Positions 48,209 to 58,900 are shown, counted from the stretch's first letter. The stretch: 64,000 bases of DNA from Brachynemurus nebulosus (GCA_035578155.1 JAPWDM010000046.1:945412-1009411), one strand, 5' to 3'. The notes: a model not told the origin generated them from the sequence alone. Made by a program: numbers and translations.

Positions 48209-48288
48209 ATGGTGCATCAATATAAAAAGAAAGTGGGTATAAACTACATAAACTGTAGTCTAGATAACATAAAATCGGCTCTTTTCGA
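48209..48288 (+). pseudogene. psq-type helix-turn-helix remnant, 5' half
   Basis: Reads MVHQYKKKVGINYINCSLDN then IKSALFD. With the piece after the MITE (48553 on: IKNKSKSLR, stop, AAEYFHVPKPTSHDRLKGKS) it forms a Pipsqueak-type HTH: a helix with IKSAL, then AAEYFHVP..T.HDRLKGK. This domain is the N-terminal DNA binder of pogo-like transposases. A TAA replaces a codon in the second half and no DDE domain remains. Confidence 0.65.
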
Positions 48289-48544
48289 CAGAGGCGCAAC
48301 AACCGGGGAGGTCCAAGGGGTCCGGACCCCCTAAAATTACCTGAAAATTTTCCTTCAATTTCTTTTATTTATATTAAAAAGTAAAATTTTTAGTGGTTTA
48401 CTAATATTTTTTATTTGAAAATTAAATTTTCGGAGACGACATATTATTACATTTTCCATTTTTATCGGAGAACTGCGTTATCAAAAAATTTGATTATTTA
48501 AATTTTTTTGGATCCCCTGTAGATATGTAGTTGTTGCGCCTCTG
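48289..48544. mobile_element. hAT MITE (256 bp) inside the psq coding remnant
   Basis: The ends CAGAGGCGCAAC and GTTGCGCCTCTG are inverted. The flanks CTTTTCGA (48281-48288) and CTTTCCGA (48545-48552) are an 8-bp duplication with one mismatch. The interior has GGTCCAAGGGGTCCGGACCC and no coding sequence. Confidence 0.85.
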
Positions 48545-48552
48545 CTTTCCGA

Positions 48553-48650
48553 TATTAAAAATAAAAGTAAATCGCTCAGATAAGCTGCTGAATATTTCCA
48601 TGTTCCCAAACCGACTTCGCATGATAGACTCAAAGGCAAATCGAAATACA
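48553..48650 (+). pseudogene. psq-type helix-turn-helix remnant, 3' half
   Basis: Continues the reading frame of 48209-48288 after the MITE and its duplication: IKNKSKSLR, a stop codon, then AAEYFHVPKPTSHDRLKGKS. The final RLKGK matches the end of the psq domain. The in-frame TAA shows decay after or before the MITE insertion. Confidence 0.6.
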
Positions 48651-48997
48651 ATTCATTTAAATCCAAAATGTTTTATTCCATCCATCAAAAGTCATTCGCT
48701 GATGCAAATATTTATTTTAGCAAATTTACAGATTGGAAATGCAGCTATTTTTTTTTTATTTTTTTATGTCCGATTTCACCCATATGCATGACTGAATGTG
48801 ATTTATATTGCAAATAAAGCACTGTCCAGATTCGCCCCACACATAGGGGGGTACCAATTTTAATATTTTTATTACTGCCCTATATGCTCGTGATATTAAA
48901 GCATTTAAATTATTTTTTAGAATTTTTTAGATAAACTCTAAACAATTCATTGCCAAAATACTGAAAAAATCGTCCAGATTCGTCCCAACTGACGGTA

Positions 48998-49130
48998 CTT
49001 TGAATTTGGCAATAAGTTTTCCGACAGACAAGTGGTCTTGCTATGGGATCACCACTAAGCCCTCTGTTGGCAGAGATTTATATGTCAAGATTGGACGGCC
49101 TCTTTCGTAACTATATTTATTTAACTACGC
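48998..49130 (+). pseudogene. Penelope-like reverse transcriptase, 3' part
   Basis: Directly after the TA of the pogo-like element the sequence reads FEFGNKF, then after a one-base frameshift FRQTSGLAMGSPLSPLLAEI (then YMSRLDGL). QTSGLAMGSPLSP is the conserved motif that follows NYFEF in Penelope-like enzymes, so it joins exactly to the 45235 end. The frame ends soon after, without the YxDD box. Confidence 0.85.
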
Positions 49131-49342
49131 AATGTTGCCAGATTTTATTACTCTCAAAAATCCACTAGTCTTTATATTATATTATGATTTTTTATTACGA
49201 AATTATTTTTTTATTACAAAATGAGCTTTCTCAATGCAGTTCTAAATTAAAAAAAAAAAAAAAGAAATTTTAAATTCATGAAATGACAAATCTTAATTAA
49301 ATTTAACAAATGAATAAATCAGTATATAAATCATTAATGTAT
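49131..49342. other. Spacer downstream of PSMB4
   Basis: AT-rich with an A-run near 49250; nothing is recognised. Confidence 0.5.
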
Positions 49343-49348
49343 TTTATT
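49343..49348 (-). terminator. Polyadenylation signal AATAAA for PSMB4
   Basis: AATAAA on the minus strand lies about 34 bases after the PSMB4 stop codon, a usual distance for a short insect 3' UTR. Confidence 0.6.
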
Positions 49349-49381
49349 AGTAATAATATAAAAAAAGAATAAATTTAATGT

Positions 49382-49717
49382 TTATATATATCCTTTAATC
49401 ATATGAGCAACTTCCCAATTTTGAGACACCTCTGTTCGTTCTATTTTAGTTCCTTCGCCAGCTTTAAGTGTAGCAATATCAAACTTTGGGTATGATCGAC
49501 AATCACGGTAAAACAAAACTTCCATACAGTGATTTATTAATTTATATGCTTGTTCTTGCGTCAATGGTTTGCCTTGATTTGCTTCAAGAGCGTTTCTTAA
49601 CAGTGGAGTTGCCAAATATGCTCCAAATCCAGTAGCAATACAATCATCTACATATGCGGTACCTAATTTATCTACAGTACCCATAAAAGGTTCCCCATCC
49701 TTAAATAAAATCATACT
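49382..49717 (-). CDS. PSMB4: Proteasome subunit beta type-4, exon 4 (C-terminal)
   Basis: Encodes residues 163-273 of the predicted 273-residue protein and the stop codon. It holds the second half of the proteasome fold: GEPFMGTVDKLGTAYVD, DCIATGFGAYLATPLLR, the CMEVLFYRDCRSY helix-turn and the C-terminal NWEVAHMIKGY. These align with ATGYGAYLAQPLLR, CMRVLYYRDARSY and NWDIAHMISGF as I recall them from vertebrate PSMB4. The exon starts after CTTTAATAG at 49717 in phase 0; the internal ATG at 49712-49714 is not the start. Confidence 0.95.
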   Translation of the reverse strand, partial: SMILFKDGEPFMGTVDKLGTAYVDDCIATGFGAYLATPLLRNALEANQGKPLTQEQAYKLINHCMEVLFYRDCRSYPKFDIATLKAGEGTKIERTEVSQNWEVAHMIKGYI

Positions 49718-49767
49718 CTATTAAAGAAAATAATTTCAAAATATTTAATTTGTGTTATATTGAGTAC

Positions 49768-49903
49768 CTCCAATCCAGCGATGATGAAACTATTCCAGAA
49801 AGGATCAAATTTACTTCGTCTGTTATACAAAACACGTGTTAACCAACAATGTAGAGCTTTTGGTTTTAAGCCGAAACCATCGTCAAGGCATTCTTCATCA
49901 ATG
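49768..49903 (-). CDS. PSMB4: Proteasome subunit beta type-4, exon 3
   Basis: Encodes residues 118-162 plus the last base of codon 117. It starts after TTATCCACAG at 49903 and ends before GTACTC at 49768. It includes LKPKALHCWLTRVLYNRRSK, matching the family signature SWLTRAMYSRRSKMNP. The preceding intron is about 10.7 kb and holds most of the mobile DNA of 50-60 kb. The following intron is only 50 bp. Confidence 0.93.
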
Positions 49904-50127
49904 CTGTGGATAAAAAAAAAAATTAATTTCCAATTAATCTATACAGGCGAGGTTTTTGAGAGTTGCCATTTTTATTACAGCCAAACCGTTGATTTAATTG
50001 AAAAATTATTCAAATAAGAGTTGTAGATATCGACGAGGGTAACCGATTGCTATAGTCAGGAGCTTTGTAGCTCTTATGGTTTTCGAGCTATGATACAAAC
50101 TTATAGATTTTTAAATGAGACTATAGT
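49904..50127. other. PSMB4 intron 2, acceptor end
   Basis: Intron sequence with a T-rich tract before the acceptor. No other feature is recognised. Confidence 0.5.
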
Positions 50128-50283
50128 CCATCAGCTGAGTATTGGTTTGCACCAAGTCAACTTTTTAAACATTTTTTCTAGATAGTTGTTTTGTACGTTT
50201 TGGATATTGAGGAAGCCGAAACCACTATCAGAAAAAATTTGTTTAAAAATTGACTTGGTACAAACAAATACTCAGCTGATGGT
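50128..50283. mobile_element. Small TIR element (156 bp)
   Basis: The inverted ends CCATCAGCTGAGTATT and its complement continue through CAAGTCAA.TTTTTAAAC on both sides, so nearly a third of the element at each end pairs. It is non-coding. The terminal CCATCAG resembles that of the pogo-like element at 45236, which may be chance. Confidence 0.7.
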
Positions 50284-51084
50284 ATGTTAATTTTTCGATA
50301 AAACTGATCTAATGCATCAATTAAAAACATAAATTATGTAGAAATTAATTTACACAAGTTAATTTTTTGAATTTTTCTTTAATTTACAATAAGATGGTAA
50401 AAATACGCATATGTATTTGAGGCTACTTCAACCGACAGTGTTCTGGTCGGTTAGCATTTCTATTACATTCAAGAAAAGAACCTTTTTCACTACGATTAGC
50501 CTGAATTACACTTGGCGAGTTTACTCGCCAGTGAATAGCAGCGAGTAAATTCACAATTACACACATAGCTAGTAAATTTGCTAACATGTGTTGTTGTTAT
50601 TAATATTTAACAGAGCAAATATTTCATGTTTTGTTTTTTTTCTCTCTTGCTTGTTACTATTATTACAAACTTATTTTTATTAAAAAATTTCATTACTGTA
50701 GTATTTATTATTATATTATATAATTTACTATGTTTTTATTTCCTTTACTTATTAAAAATTCTAAGTGGAAATAAAACTGACATTTTAAATTTTTTTAATT
50801 TATGAACTTTTTTTACGCAAATACTACGCTGTGGAACATAAAACACCAAATTTTTCCCGTCTTATAACCCAATTTTTTCCAAAATTTCCCCAAGAGCATC
50901 AAATAAGGTATCAAAAGAAAGCTTATCAGAACTAGATTTTTTAAGTTACTGCTTCCCCTCAGGGGCGCCAGTCACCTCAGCTGCGCCACTGATGACGTCA
51001 GTTTAAGTTTAGATAATTTCACCTATACAAAATTATAATTTTTTAAATGGGAATTAATGTTAAGAGTTGTTGATATTTTTCAAC
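50284..51084. other. PSMB4 intron 2, unannotated
   Basis: AT-rich intron sequence. GGCGAGTTTACTCGCC at 50514-50529 is an isolated 16-bp palindrome. No gene or element ends are seen. Confidence 0.5.
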
Positions 51085-51173
51085 TGAAAAATTAGACTTA
51101 TACAGCCTATACGATAAGAACGGGACGAGGCGAGAGTAGGGGCGCTATTCGGACCCGTAGAACACGATTCTGA

Positions 51174-51178
<5 letters not shown>
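51085..51178 (+). repeat. F2 family terminal block
   Basis: Carries AAATTAGACTTATACAGCCT, the ACGAGGCGAGAGTAGGGGCG word and CCCGTAGAACACGATTCTG, then abuts (TA)n at 51176. No F2 body follows on the far side of the tract, so only this end is present. Confidence 0.75.

Positions 51179-51268
<90 letters not shown>
51176..51268. repeat. (TA)n microsatellite
   Basis: About 92 bp of pure TA next to an F2 terminal block. Confidence 0.95.
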
Positions 51269-51271
<3 letters not shown>

Positions 51272-51275
51272 GAGA

Positions 51276-51500
51276 GGCTTAATGAATGGGACGATTATTA
51301 AGCGAAGCAGCTTGCGCTCAAGTGTACGCAATACATGCTTGAAAACAAACACATTTGGCTTGCTATTCCTGTCTCACTTTCAATGTTCTAGTGAGAAGGG
51401 TGAGAAGTATATAGCCCACGCTAATAGCTGACTATAAACTATCTATGCTTCTCACCCTTCTCACTAGAACATGGAAAGTGAGACAGGAATATACATACAT
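51276..51500. mobile_element. MITE of the CGATACGAAT family, left part
   Basis: Shares GTCTCACTTTC.ATGTTCTAG, CATTTGGCTTGCT and CTTGCGCTCA with the complete copy at 54553-54865. It is interrupted after ATACATACAT by the 2.36-kb element and resumes at 53861 with ACATACATATCAATAGCAAG. The outer left end is blurred where it meets (TA)n. Confidence 0.65.
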
Positions 51501-53860
51501 TAGGGTGGGTCGAAAAAAATTAATATTTTTATTTATAAACGCTTTAGTGCGGAAAAGTTGCTTATTGCATTGAGAATAAAATTGATACCAAAAAAACCAA
51601 AATCTGTTAACATCTTCCGGTTGCGCAGTGAACTTGAATTTTATAAACATTTGTGAAAATCTGTCTATTTTGTAATTTTTTCCTACTATTCAACGCTTTA
51701 AGAATAAACATGCTTTAGTTTGCCGTGTTTGGTTTATGGTTTAAATAACCCAAATAAATTATAATATAATCAATTGTTAAATGTTTTCCGCTCGCGCAAT
51801 GTCTTGGAAAAAAGTGATATTCACCAATATTTCGCATTTTTCGAAGCGTGACTCTTTATTTGTTTTCCTAGAACGTAACGAACCCGAACTCACTTTAACT
51901 GGTTTTAACTAGATAGAACTGGCTCGATCCTCCCCCTGTCCCCCACTACCACCCTCGCTATCATCACTAAGTATCACACGCTGTGTTGCTTCGAATGACT
52001 TTTGTGCTGTGTGACAAGATTGTGTGTTTGTATTGTTAAGTGTTATAATAGGGAATATGCATATTTTTTAGAAAATTGTGAAACATTTTTTAGAATATTC
52101 TATACATGTCACAAATTCTTATGACAGTTCTTTTTGTTTGATTAATTTTAGTTTTCATAACGAAATTAATGTAAATTATCTACCTTAAATAAAAATTCCG
52201 CCAAAACGGTACATTTGAGCAATGAGCGATCCTATTGGTTGTGACGTTCAATGTATAAGTTTCACCAAATATGCCAGATATATATACTGAATGATATATA
52301 TGCACTAAAGGTATAACATAGAGTACCATAAATAATAGGATACACTCTATAAACTTTGGCACTGATACGAAAACATATATCAAATAGAATAAAGATTAAT
52401 TTTTAAATATTTAAAAATATTTTGTAACTTGTCACAATCAATACTTATTATTGTTAAAATAAATTGATTTAGGTAACTAAGAAAATATTAAATATTGGTC
52501 ATTATTTTTTTAAAAAGGAGTTGCTATGAAAAAAAAAATATTCATTGATTTTAATTTTTAAAAAAATTCGTAAGAGGAAACATTCTTAAAAATTAAATTG
52601 AAAATGAATTATTTAATTCATTAACTATTTAATATATTTGCTAAATTTTATTCGTCAAAAAAATTAAAATATTGGCAGATATGGAAAGCAGTGGAGAATA
52701 AACGATTAGATTTTTGATATTATCAGAAGCAGTGCCATCTACGGAACGAATTATATAACAATGCTGCTGGCCTGGGTGGTAATAACTTTCTTATTTTAAT
52801 ATCTTCAAGTGACGTCAGCGCGCCAAATTGTGATGTTTAAATAATGATAATGTAAAATGAAAAATCATTTTTTTATTTTTCTGAAATAAAGGCGGAAATT
52901 GTACTCATAGTATATTTTTGTGATTTTTTGACATCAACAAACTATTTTTGAAATAAATGAAAAACATGCATATTCCCTATTCTCTAATATTTATTAACAA
53001 TATCATATAATAATGAGTGAGTCGTAAAGTATACTCACTAGATGCTACGAAACCTAAGTGAAGATGACATTAAGTCACTCATTAATTCTGACACTACACC
53101 CAACAGAGAAATACAAAAATTTCCTTATCACACCCAGGCTGTTGAGAGGTGCGTCAAACTTGTGACAGAAGCCTCGAAGAAAGTGTGTGGAAATGAAACT
53201 AGAGACGGCTTCATCCCAGCAACGCTGAAGTCTAGATCTGTTATGCCGCATTTCTCCAAGAAATCAGACTTTAAATGTTAAGTATTTACCGAGAGATTTA
53301 AAAAGAAAAATGAAAACACAGTAAAAAAAAATTAACTATGTAACATGTTTGTAAAATAAAAAAAATTTATACATCTTAGTAAATATTGTAGAAATACCAC
53401 ACCCAACAATTGGATGGTTGGTTGAGTAGAGTGTGGGTGGAACTCGAAGTGCAACCACCTCCACGTGGTGAGTTCTGGGTCATTTTGTTTCTGCAAAATG
53501 GGCGAAGAGTTGCACAGATGAAATAGCCTAAAATGGTAGTTTTTGTTATTTTCTAAGACATTGCGCGAGCGGAAAACATTTAACAATTGATTATATTATA
53601 ATTTATTTGGGTTATTTAAACCATAAACCAAACACGGCAAACTAAAGCTTGCTTATTCTTAAAGCGTTGAATAGTAGGAAAAAATTACAAAATAGACAGA
53701 TTTTCACAAATGTTTATAAAATTCAAGTTCAATGCGCGAGCGGAAGATGTTGACGAATATTGTTTTTTTTTTGTATCATTTTTATTCTTAACGCAATAGG
53801 CAACTTTTCCGCACTAAAGCGTTTAAAAATAAAAATATTAATTTTTTTCGACCCACCCTA
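51501..53860 (+). mobile_element. 2.36-kb TIR element nested in a MITE, 8-bp target duplication
   Basis: The ends are TAGGGTGGGTCGAAAAAAAT and its complement, with terminal inverted repeats extending in patches for about 300 bp (shared blocks AACGCTTTA.TGCGGAAAAG, CCTACTATTCAACGCTTTAA and ATGTTTTCCGCTCGCGCAAT). ACATACAT flanks both sides (51493-51500, 53861-53868) and lies within a MITE whose sequence continues after removal. The 8-bp duplication suits hAT or P-type elements. It encodes one protein fragment at 53042. Confidence 0.85.
53042..53281 (+). CDS. C-terminal exon of a transposon-encoded protein (uncertain family)
   Basis: An open frame of 79 codons preceded by TATACTCACTAG, a plausible splice acceptor. 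It contains PYHTQAVERCVKLVTEASKK, then VCGNETRDGFI, ATLKSRS and MPHFSKKSDFKC before the stop. I associate the pattern HTQAVER.VKLVTEAS..VCG.E.RDGFI...L.SR..MP.F with the C-termini of a repeated family of uncharacterised arthropod proteins, probably transposon-encoded. This is from memory and not a firm identification. The rest of the protein is not seen in the element, so it is a terminal-exon remnant. Confidence 0.5.
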   Translation: MLRNLSEDDIKSLINSDTTPNREIQKFPYHTQAVERCVKLVTEASKKVCGNETRDGFIPATLKSRSVMPHFSKKSDFKC

Positions 53861-53955
53861 ACATACATATCAATAGCAAGCCAAATGTCCTTGTTTTCAA
53901 ACACATATTGCTTACACTTGAACGCAAGCCGCTTCCGCTTACGCCGATACGAATT
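53861..53955. mobile_element. MITE of the CGATACGAAT family, right part
   Basis: Continuation of the MITE at 51276-51500 after the nested element: CAAGCCAAATGT, GAACGCAAGCCGCTT and CTTACGCCGATACGAATTG, matching the right arm of the 54553-54865 copy. Confidence 0.65.
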
Positions 53956-54547
53956 GACCCAAAGTAAAATTTTAGCAATTAATAAGAAGACTCAAGTAAA
54001 ATTATTTCAAATAAATGGTGTCGGTATTCGGTAACTGTCGGAGATACAAGCAACCAAATTTTTAAAAATTGAATGCTTCTCTGCTTATTAAAGTTCATAC
54101 TTTTGCCATTTACCGATTGGATTTAGTAATACATTTTTTACTACGTTCAACTCAATTGTTGTCATCGCTAAAATTCGGTTCTAGCGACACTGGTTTTCGG
54201 TATCAGAACTACAGTGAAACTGGACTGAAGAATTTTTCTATTGCCAAACGATTTTGAAATGGGAGATTTTCCTTCGTTCGCGCAAGTGAAGTGGGTAAAA
54301 TAAATCAACTCACTCATCAACTATATGGTTCCTAAGACATATGTGTCACATTTGACAGATACCGACCTTACCGTAAAAATGACAGGCTGGTCCATTTTAA
54401 AATGCGTTTCTGCACATCTTTCAGTTCATTTTCTATCGGGTCTAATATGAGTGATTGTTTAATCAATGGTCGTGTAGAAATACTGCCGGTTAACGGCACG
54501 TATTTCTACAAGACCAATTCATAATTAAGCTGAATATAATTATACGA
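53956..54547. other. PSMB4 intron 2, unannotated
   Basis: No gene or element is recognised. TAGAAATACTGCCGGTTAACG and CGGCACGTATTTCTA near 54475-54508 form a small hairpin around GCCGGTTAACGGC. Confidence 0.45.
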
Positions 54548-54552
54548 TATAA

Positions 54553-54865
54553 GGGCCGATTCGTATCCGCGTAAGCCCAAGCCCCTTGCGCTCATTTTGA
54601 ATCAATTTGTACTTGTTTTAAAACACATTTGGCTTGCTTTTGATATGTTTATATATTCCTGTCTCACTTTCCATGTTTTAGAGAGAAAGGTCAAAATTAG
54701 CGTTCGGTATACGTCGTATACATATCCTCACCCTTCTCTCTAAAACATGGAAAGTGAGACAAATATACAAACATATCAAAAGCAAGCCAAATGTGTTTCA
54801 AAACAAGCATAAATTGATTCAAAATGAACGCAAGCGGCTTGGGCTTACGCCGATACGAATCGGCC
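54553..54865. mobile_element. Complete CGATACGAAT-family MITE (313 bp)
   Basis: A near-perfect palindrome with ends GGGCCGATTCGTATCCGCGT and the complement of GGCCGATTCGTATCGGCG. It is flanked by TATAA on both sides (54548-54552, 54866-54870). Arms share CAAGCC, ATTTTGAATCAATTT and the ACTTTCCATGTTTTAGAG word. The centre is near 54710. Two further copies (51276/53861 and 56945/57430) were each hit by another transposon. Confidence 0.85.
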
Positions 54866-54870
54866 TATAA

Positions 54871-56940
54871 TATGACGGTCAATTACATTGTACGAAGTCA
54901 TTTTCTTTTTTCTTTTTCTTTTTGTGAAAAGTCATGATGTTTTTTCTTAATTTTATTATATTTACCAGCCTTGAAAATAAGTTGTTTTATTGTAGTTTGT
55001 TTTTTACCTATTAGGCTATTGACTATGTACAAAAAAACAGGGGAAAAAGGAACTAATTTGTAACAGGTGTTTTATATGTTAAGTTGTACCCCCAAGATGA
55101 TAAATTCGTAAAGTGTTATTAAATTTAGGCGAACAGCGTAAATTTATCGACTCTTAAGTTTTTTAACTAAACTCAAAACTATGCATTTTTCATGATTTTT
55201 TGTAGAGAATTAAATTTCCTATCGAAATGGCACTTTATGAACTCAGAAAACTTTTTTCTCAACAAAATAAGTCAAAAAAAATATTTAAAAAAAAGCGGAA
55301 ATTTTTCAATTTTTCTTTTTTTTTTAAATTTTTGCGCAGCACTTTTTTCTGAGTGAATTATGTATAGAGATTGGTTCACAGAAAAGAAAGCTGATGCAAT
55401 TCCCATCAGAATGGTGACTGATAAAAATATTTTCGATAAAAACTGGCTGAGATACAGTCGTTTAAAGTTACCTACTTTTTTACAACTTTTTACTTTTATA
55501 CCAAGTTATTTGTAATTTTTACACGCAAAAATTATCTTTACTGAGTACAAAAATTATTTCTGCTTTATCGGAGATAATTATAAAAGTAAAATTGTTAAAA
55601 ATTTTGATACTCATATGATCTTAGGTATAAAAAAAAATTTAATATTGTAATAATTTGTAATTGTTCTAATTTTTTTTTAAATTACACATATCTATTATAT
55701 TTTTCCCATAATGTTTTCGAATTCAGTATCAATATCTTCATCAACATCTGCGAATTGTTGCACTCATATTCGTGAGAAATAAGCCTCTTTTCCCACTTAT
55801 TGTACAATATACTATTATGTTTGTGTTACTGTGTGAAAATGTGCGGTTACTTATACTTTATAAAAATAAAAGATTAATATCACTGAATTATTGATTTTTA
55901 TTTCAAAATTATAAATATTTACGCACATTTAAATAATTTCTCAATACTAATTCTTTTAAGTGTCCTTTCTTAAAATCAATTTTATTAAGTTTGTTTTAAT
56001 AACTACACCGATATTGACAGTTCAACTTTATTTTCAATATTATAATTTATTTAAACCTTTAAAATTATTGTATTTTACTGTAATATTGTCTTTTTGTCAA
56101 TTTCAATTTCAATTTTTTATCACGTGTTTGTTTGCCTTTTGTCATATGTAATGTAATATTGTTTTTCTTGATGTTCGGATTCTCCCACTACCCCCACCCC
56201 TTCCACTTCCACATCACATACCACTCCCCCTTCATACAGTAAAAGTAGATAAAATTAGTATATAAGGCATGTATCGAATGTAATTTTTATTGTTTGAAAA
56301 TGAAATAACGGTTCGAAACAATATTGTCACAGTTTCAAAAATAAAAGTGATATTTTGCAAAATAAAGTATTTGTTTATTATTTACTTTATTTTATTTATT
56401 TATTATCACAATTATTATTATTATTATTTAAATTTTTTAGTATAATAACTGGCGTTTACAGTAGGTATTAAAATTACTCTTTTCATTAAGAATTTGTTAG
56501 TAGATTAGTTCTATATGTATACGAAGTATATCACGATGTAAATGTATAATTAAAGCCCACACACGGTCCGATATAATCGGTCAATAAAATATTGGCCAAT
56601 AATTCAATTTATACAGATAAGAAATATATGAGAATTTTATGTAATTTTATTCTTTAAATCTTTCTCCTTCCAATAAAAATATTCATATTATGATTAAAAA
56701 GGCAACTTATTTTCATTAAAAATTAATTCAAATGAATTAGCTAAATTCTAAATAATTAACAACACATTTTCTAACAACTTAAACATATTATTATTGTATT
56801 AACCAGAAATTGTATCTAAAATCTTATACAATATTACTCTTGTATTTACGTTAGCACTTTGTGAATAAAAATCATACCATGTACATCTCTATGATACCAT
56901 CATTCAAGCATACATAGTTTATGGTCAACTATTAGCGTTG
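54871..56940. other. PSMB4 intron 2, unannotated
   Basis: AT-rich sequence with poly-T tracts. No coding motif or element end is recognised. A stretch of C-rich sequence lies at 56185-56235. CACTTATTGTACAATATACTATTATG near 55795 (over 20 bases, key word ACAATATACTATTAT) recurs near 59745. Confidence 0.45.
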
Positions 56941-56944
56941 ACTA

Positions 56945-57535
56945 CTTCCCCGGAGAACATGGAAAGTGAGATAGGAATACACTACCGTTCAAAAATTTGG
57001 AAACACACATATTTTCACAGATTACAAAATTTCTTTACCAGACATTTTAATAAATTAGTTTGTTATTAAAATAAATTTGTTCGTACCACAATAATATCTA
57101 ACAATATTATTATAAAAGCTATTTAATCTTTTGTCTCCCTTATTGTTAAAAGATGAATGGAAAAATTGGACAAAGAATATTTTGATTAACTTCTAAACGG
57201 CGGCCCAGAATTTGTGAACAAGTCATCAAGAAAAAAGGTGGTTACTTTGATGAAGTTAGAATAGCCATAAATTTATTTTTTGTAGCAATATTAGTATAAT
57301 TAAGTATGATTAACATGTCCAAATAAAATTCAAATTTTAAACCAAATAAATGTGATTATTATCTATTCAGTGATGATTTTACTGAATTTTCATAGTGTTT
57401 CCAAACTTTTGAACGGTAGTGTATATCATTTATATTAAGGTAGAGCGCTAAATGTGCTTCTTTTTAAGCAAATATTGCTTTCAATTGAGCGCAAGCCGCT
57501 TACGCTTAGGTCGATACGAATTGGCCCTAAGTTTC
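56945..57535. mobile_element. CGATACGAAT-family MITE copy 3, interrupted
   Basis: The left part (GAGAACATGGAAAGTGAGAT) and right part (GAGCGCAAGCCGCTTACGCT and GATACGAATTGGCCCTAAG) match the complete MITE. Between them sits a mariner remnant at 56980-57421. Confidence 0.65.
56980..57421 (+). mobile_element. Tc1/mariner deletion derivative (442 bp)
   Basis: The ends CACTACCGTTCAAAAATTTG and its complement (CAAACTTTTGAACGGTAGTG) are typical of Tc1-like elements. TA flanks both sides (56978-56979, 57422-57423). About 57198-57262 reads RRPRICEQVIKKKGGYFDEV, similar in layout to the C-terminus of Tc1 transposases (a C..VI..KGG pattern). The rest of the enzyme is deleted. Confidence 0.85.
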
Positions 57536-57879
57536 AAAACACAATACGAGTTTCTATGTAATGAACGTTTTTATCGGCATACCTCGTATTTAATTATCTG
57601 ACACTAGAGTTCTGTACTAAATGAACTCTCTGAATTCGCCAGCGCTGTATGTTCAAATTCAGCATTTTATTATCGGCTGTATATACATAACCCTTATTTG
57701 ATCAAGATACAACTTTTGGACGCTAGAGTTCGCCAGCGCTCTTCGCAGGTCGGTAAAATCTATTTTAACGACCTTGAATTTAAATCATTGTGTATTTATT
57801 TCATAACCTCCCATCGTGATAATTCTGTACAAAAAAAAGTGGATCTCCACAGACCAATGAACATATTATATATTATATT
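57536..57879. other. PSMB4 intron 2, unannotated
   Basis: No feature except that 57838-57880 (AGTGGATCTCCACAGACCAA) recurs inverted at 58898-58943, on the inner side of the hAT composite. Confidence 0.45.
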
Positions 57880-57947
57880 ATATAAACCAGGGCTTCTTAA
57901 ACTATAGGTCGCGACCTCATTTGGGGTCGCTTAGCGAAATATTTTTT

Positions 57948-57950
<3 letters not shown>

Positions 57951-58012
<62 letters not shown>
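57951..58012. repeat. (TA)n microsatellite
   Basis: About 62 bp of TA between the hAT left end and GTGGTGGCCACATAATTAAA. Confidence 0.95.
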
Positions 58013-58014
<2 letters not shown>

Positions 58015-58351
58015 GTGGCCACATAATTAAAAACGTTATTGATACGACAAAACTTTTGTAGGTATTTTACTAACTCATTTTAATTATATTTATTGAAATT
58101 ATCTATATACACGTGAAGAAATAAGAAAAATTAAAATGTTGAACAAAATAGAATTCAAATAAAATTATTAATACAAATATAAATTTTTGTCATGAGGCAT
58201 TCTACACTGGACACATAAATAAGAACACTTAATTATTTTTACCATAAGTAATACAAAATAACGCTAATTTCATAAAGTTAAGCGTAATAATTAGTAGGAT
58301 AACCTTTGCTTGTTATAACATTCTTACAACGCTTCCATCCACTATATATCT

Positions 58352-58445
<94 letters not shown>
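58352..58445. repeat. (TA)n microsatellite with TATATC variants
   Basis: About 94 bp; the left part reads as repeats of TATATC before pure TA. Confidence 0.9.
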
Positions 58446-58450
<5 letters not shown>

Positions 58451-58522
58451 TGAAAAAATATTTCGCTAAGCGACCCCAAATGAGGTCGCGACCTATAGTT
58501 TAAGAAGCCATGGTTTATATAA

Positions 58523-58900
58523 TAGTTGTGTTCCAGCATCGCATGTTTGACAGTCCGCAAACTGTTTGCACATGCAAAACTGTAAAAATGCAAAACAAAA
58601 TGTACAACGTTCCAGCATCAATTTTGACATGTTTTCAACTTGTTCCTAATGTTAGAATTGTCAGCGGACTTTTGAATGGACAAATTGTCCAATTGTTTAT
58701 TTAATGAATTGTAATTAGTGTTACCAAGGCACTGAAATGAAAGTCTATAGAATGTCAGAAACGAATTTAAACCGTTCCAGCACACTGTCCATCCTGTACA
58801 TTACAAACAAGTTCGTTACTTGTTTGTATTTTAGCATGGTTACAAACAAATTTGTAACTTGTTTTGTACTTGTCCAAAAATAAATGCTGGAACACAACTA
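58523..58900. mobile_element. MITE with TAGTTGTGTTCCAGCAT ends
   Basis: The ends TAGTTGTGTTCCAGCAT and ATGCTGGAACACAACTA are perfect 17-bp inverted repeats. The interior repeats GTTCCAGCA twice more and contains ACAAACAAGTTCGTTACTTG-type palindromes. It is non-coding. TA is a possible target duplication. Confidence 0.75.

Larger units (their letters stand above)
45236..48995 (+). mobile_element. Pogo-like (Tc1/mariner) element interrupting the Penelope-like element
   Basis: The ends are CCATCAGTTGGGGCTAATC and the complement of CCGTCAGTTGGGACGAATC. TA flanks both sides (45234-45235, 48996-48997). Removing the element and one TA restores a continuous AATTACTTTGAATTTGG, which reads NYFEF in the reverse transcriptase. 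A psq-type helix-turn-helix fragment inside supports pogo-like identity. The element was invaded by the copy B repeat (45587-48148) and a hAT MITE (48289-48544). Confidence 0.85.

Noticed and set aside
54069..54257. 62-codon frame in PSMB4 intron 2
   Set aside because: No recognised motif, no homologous copy in the window and no splice context.
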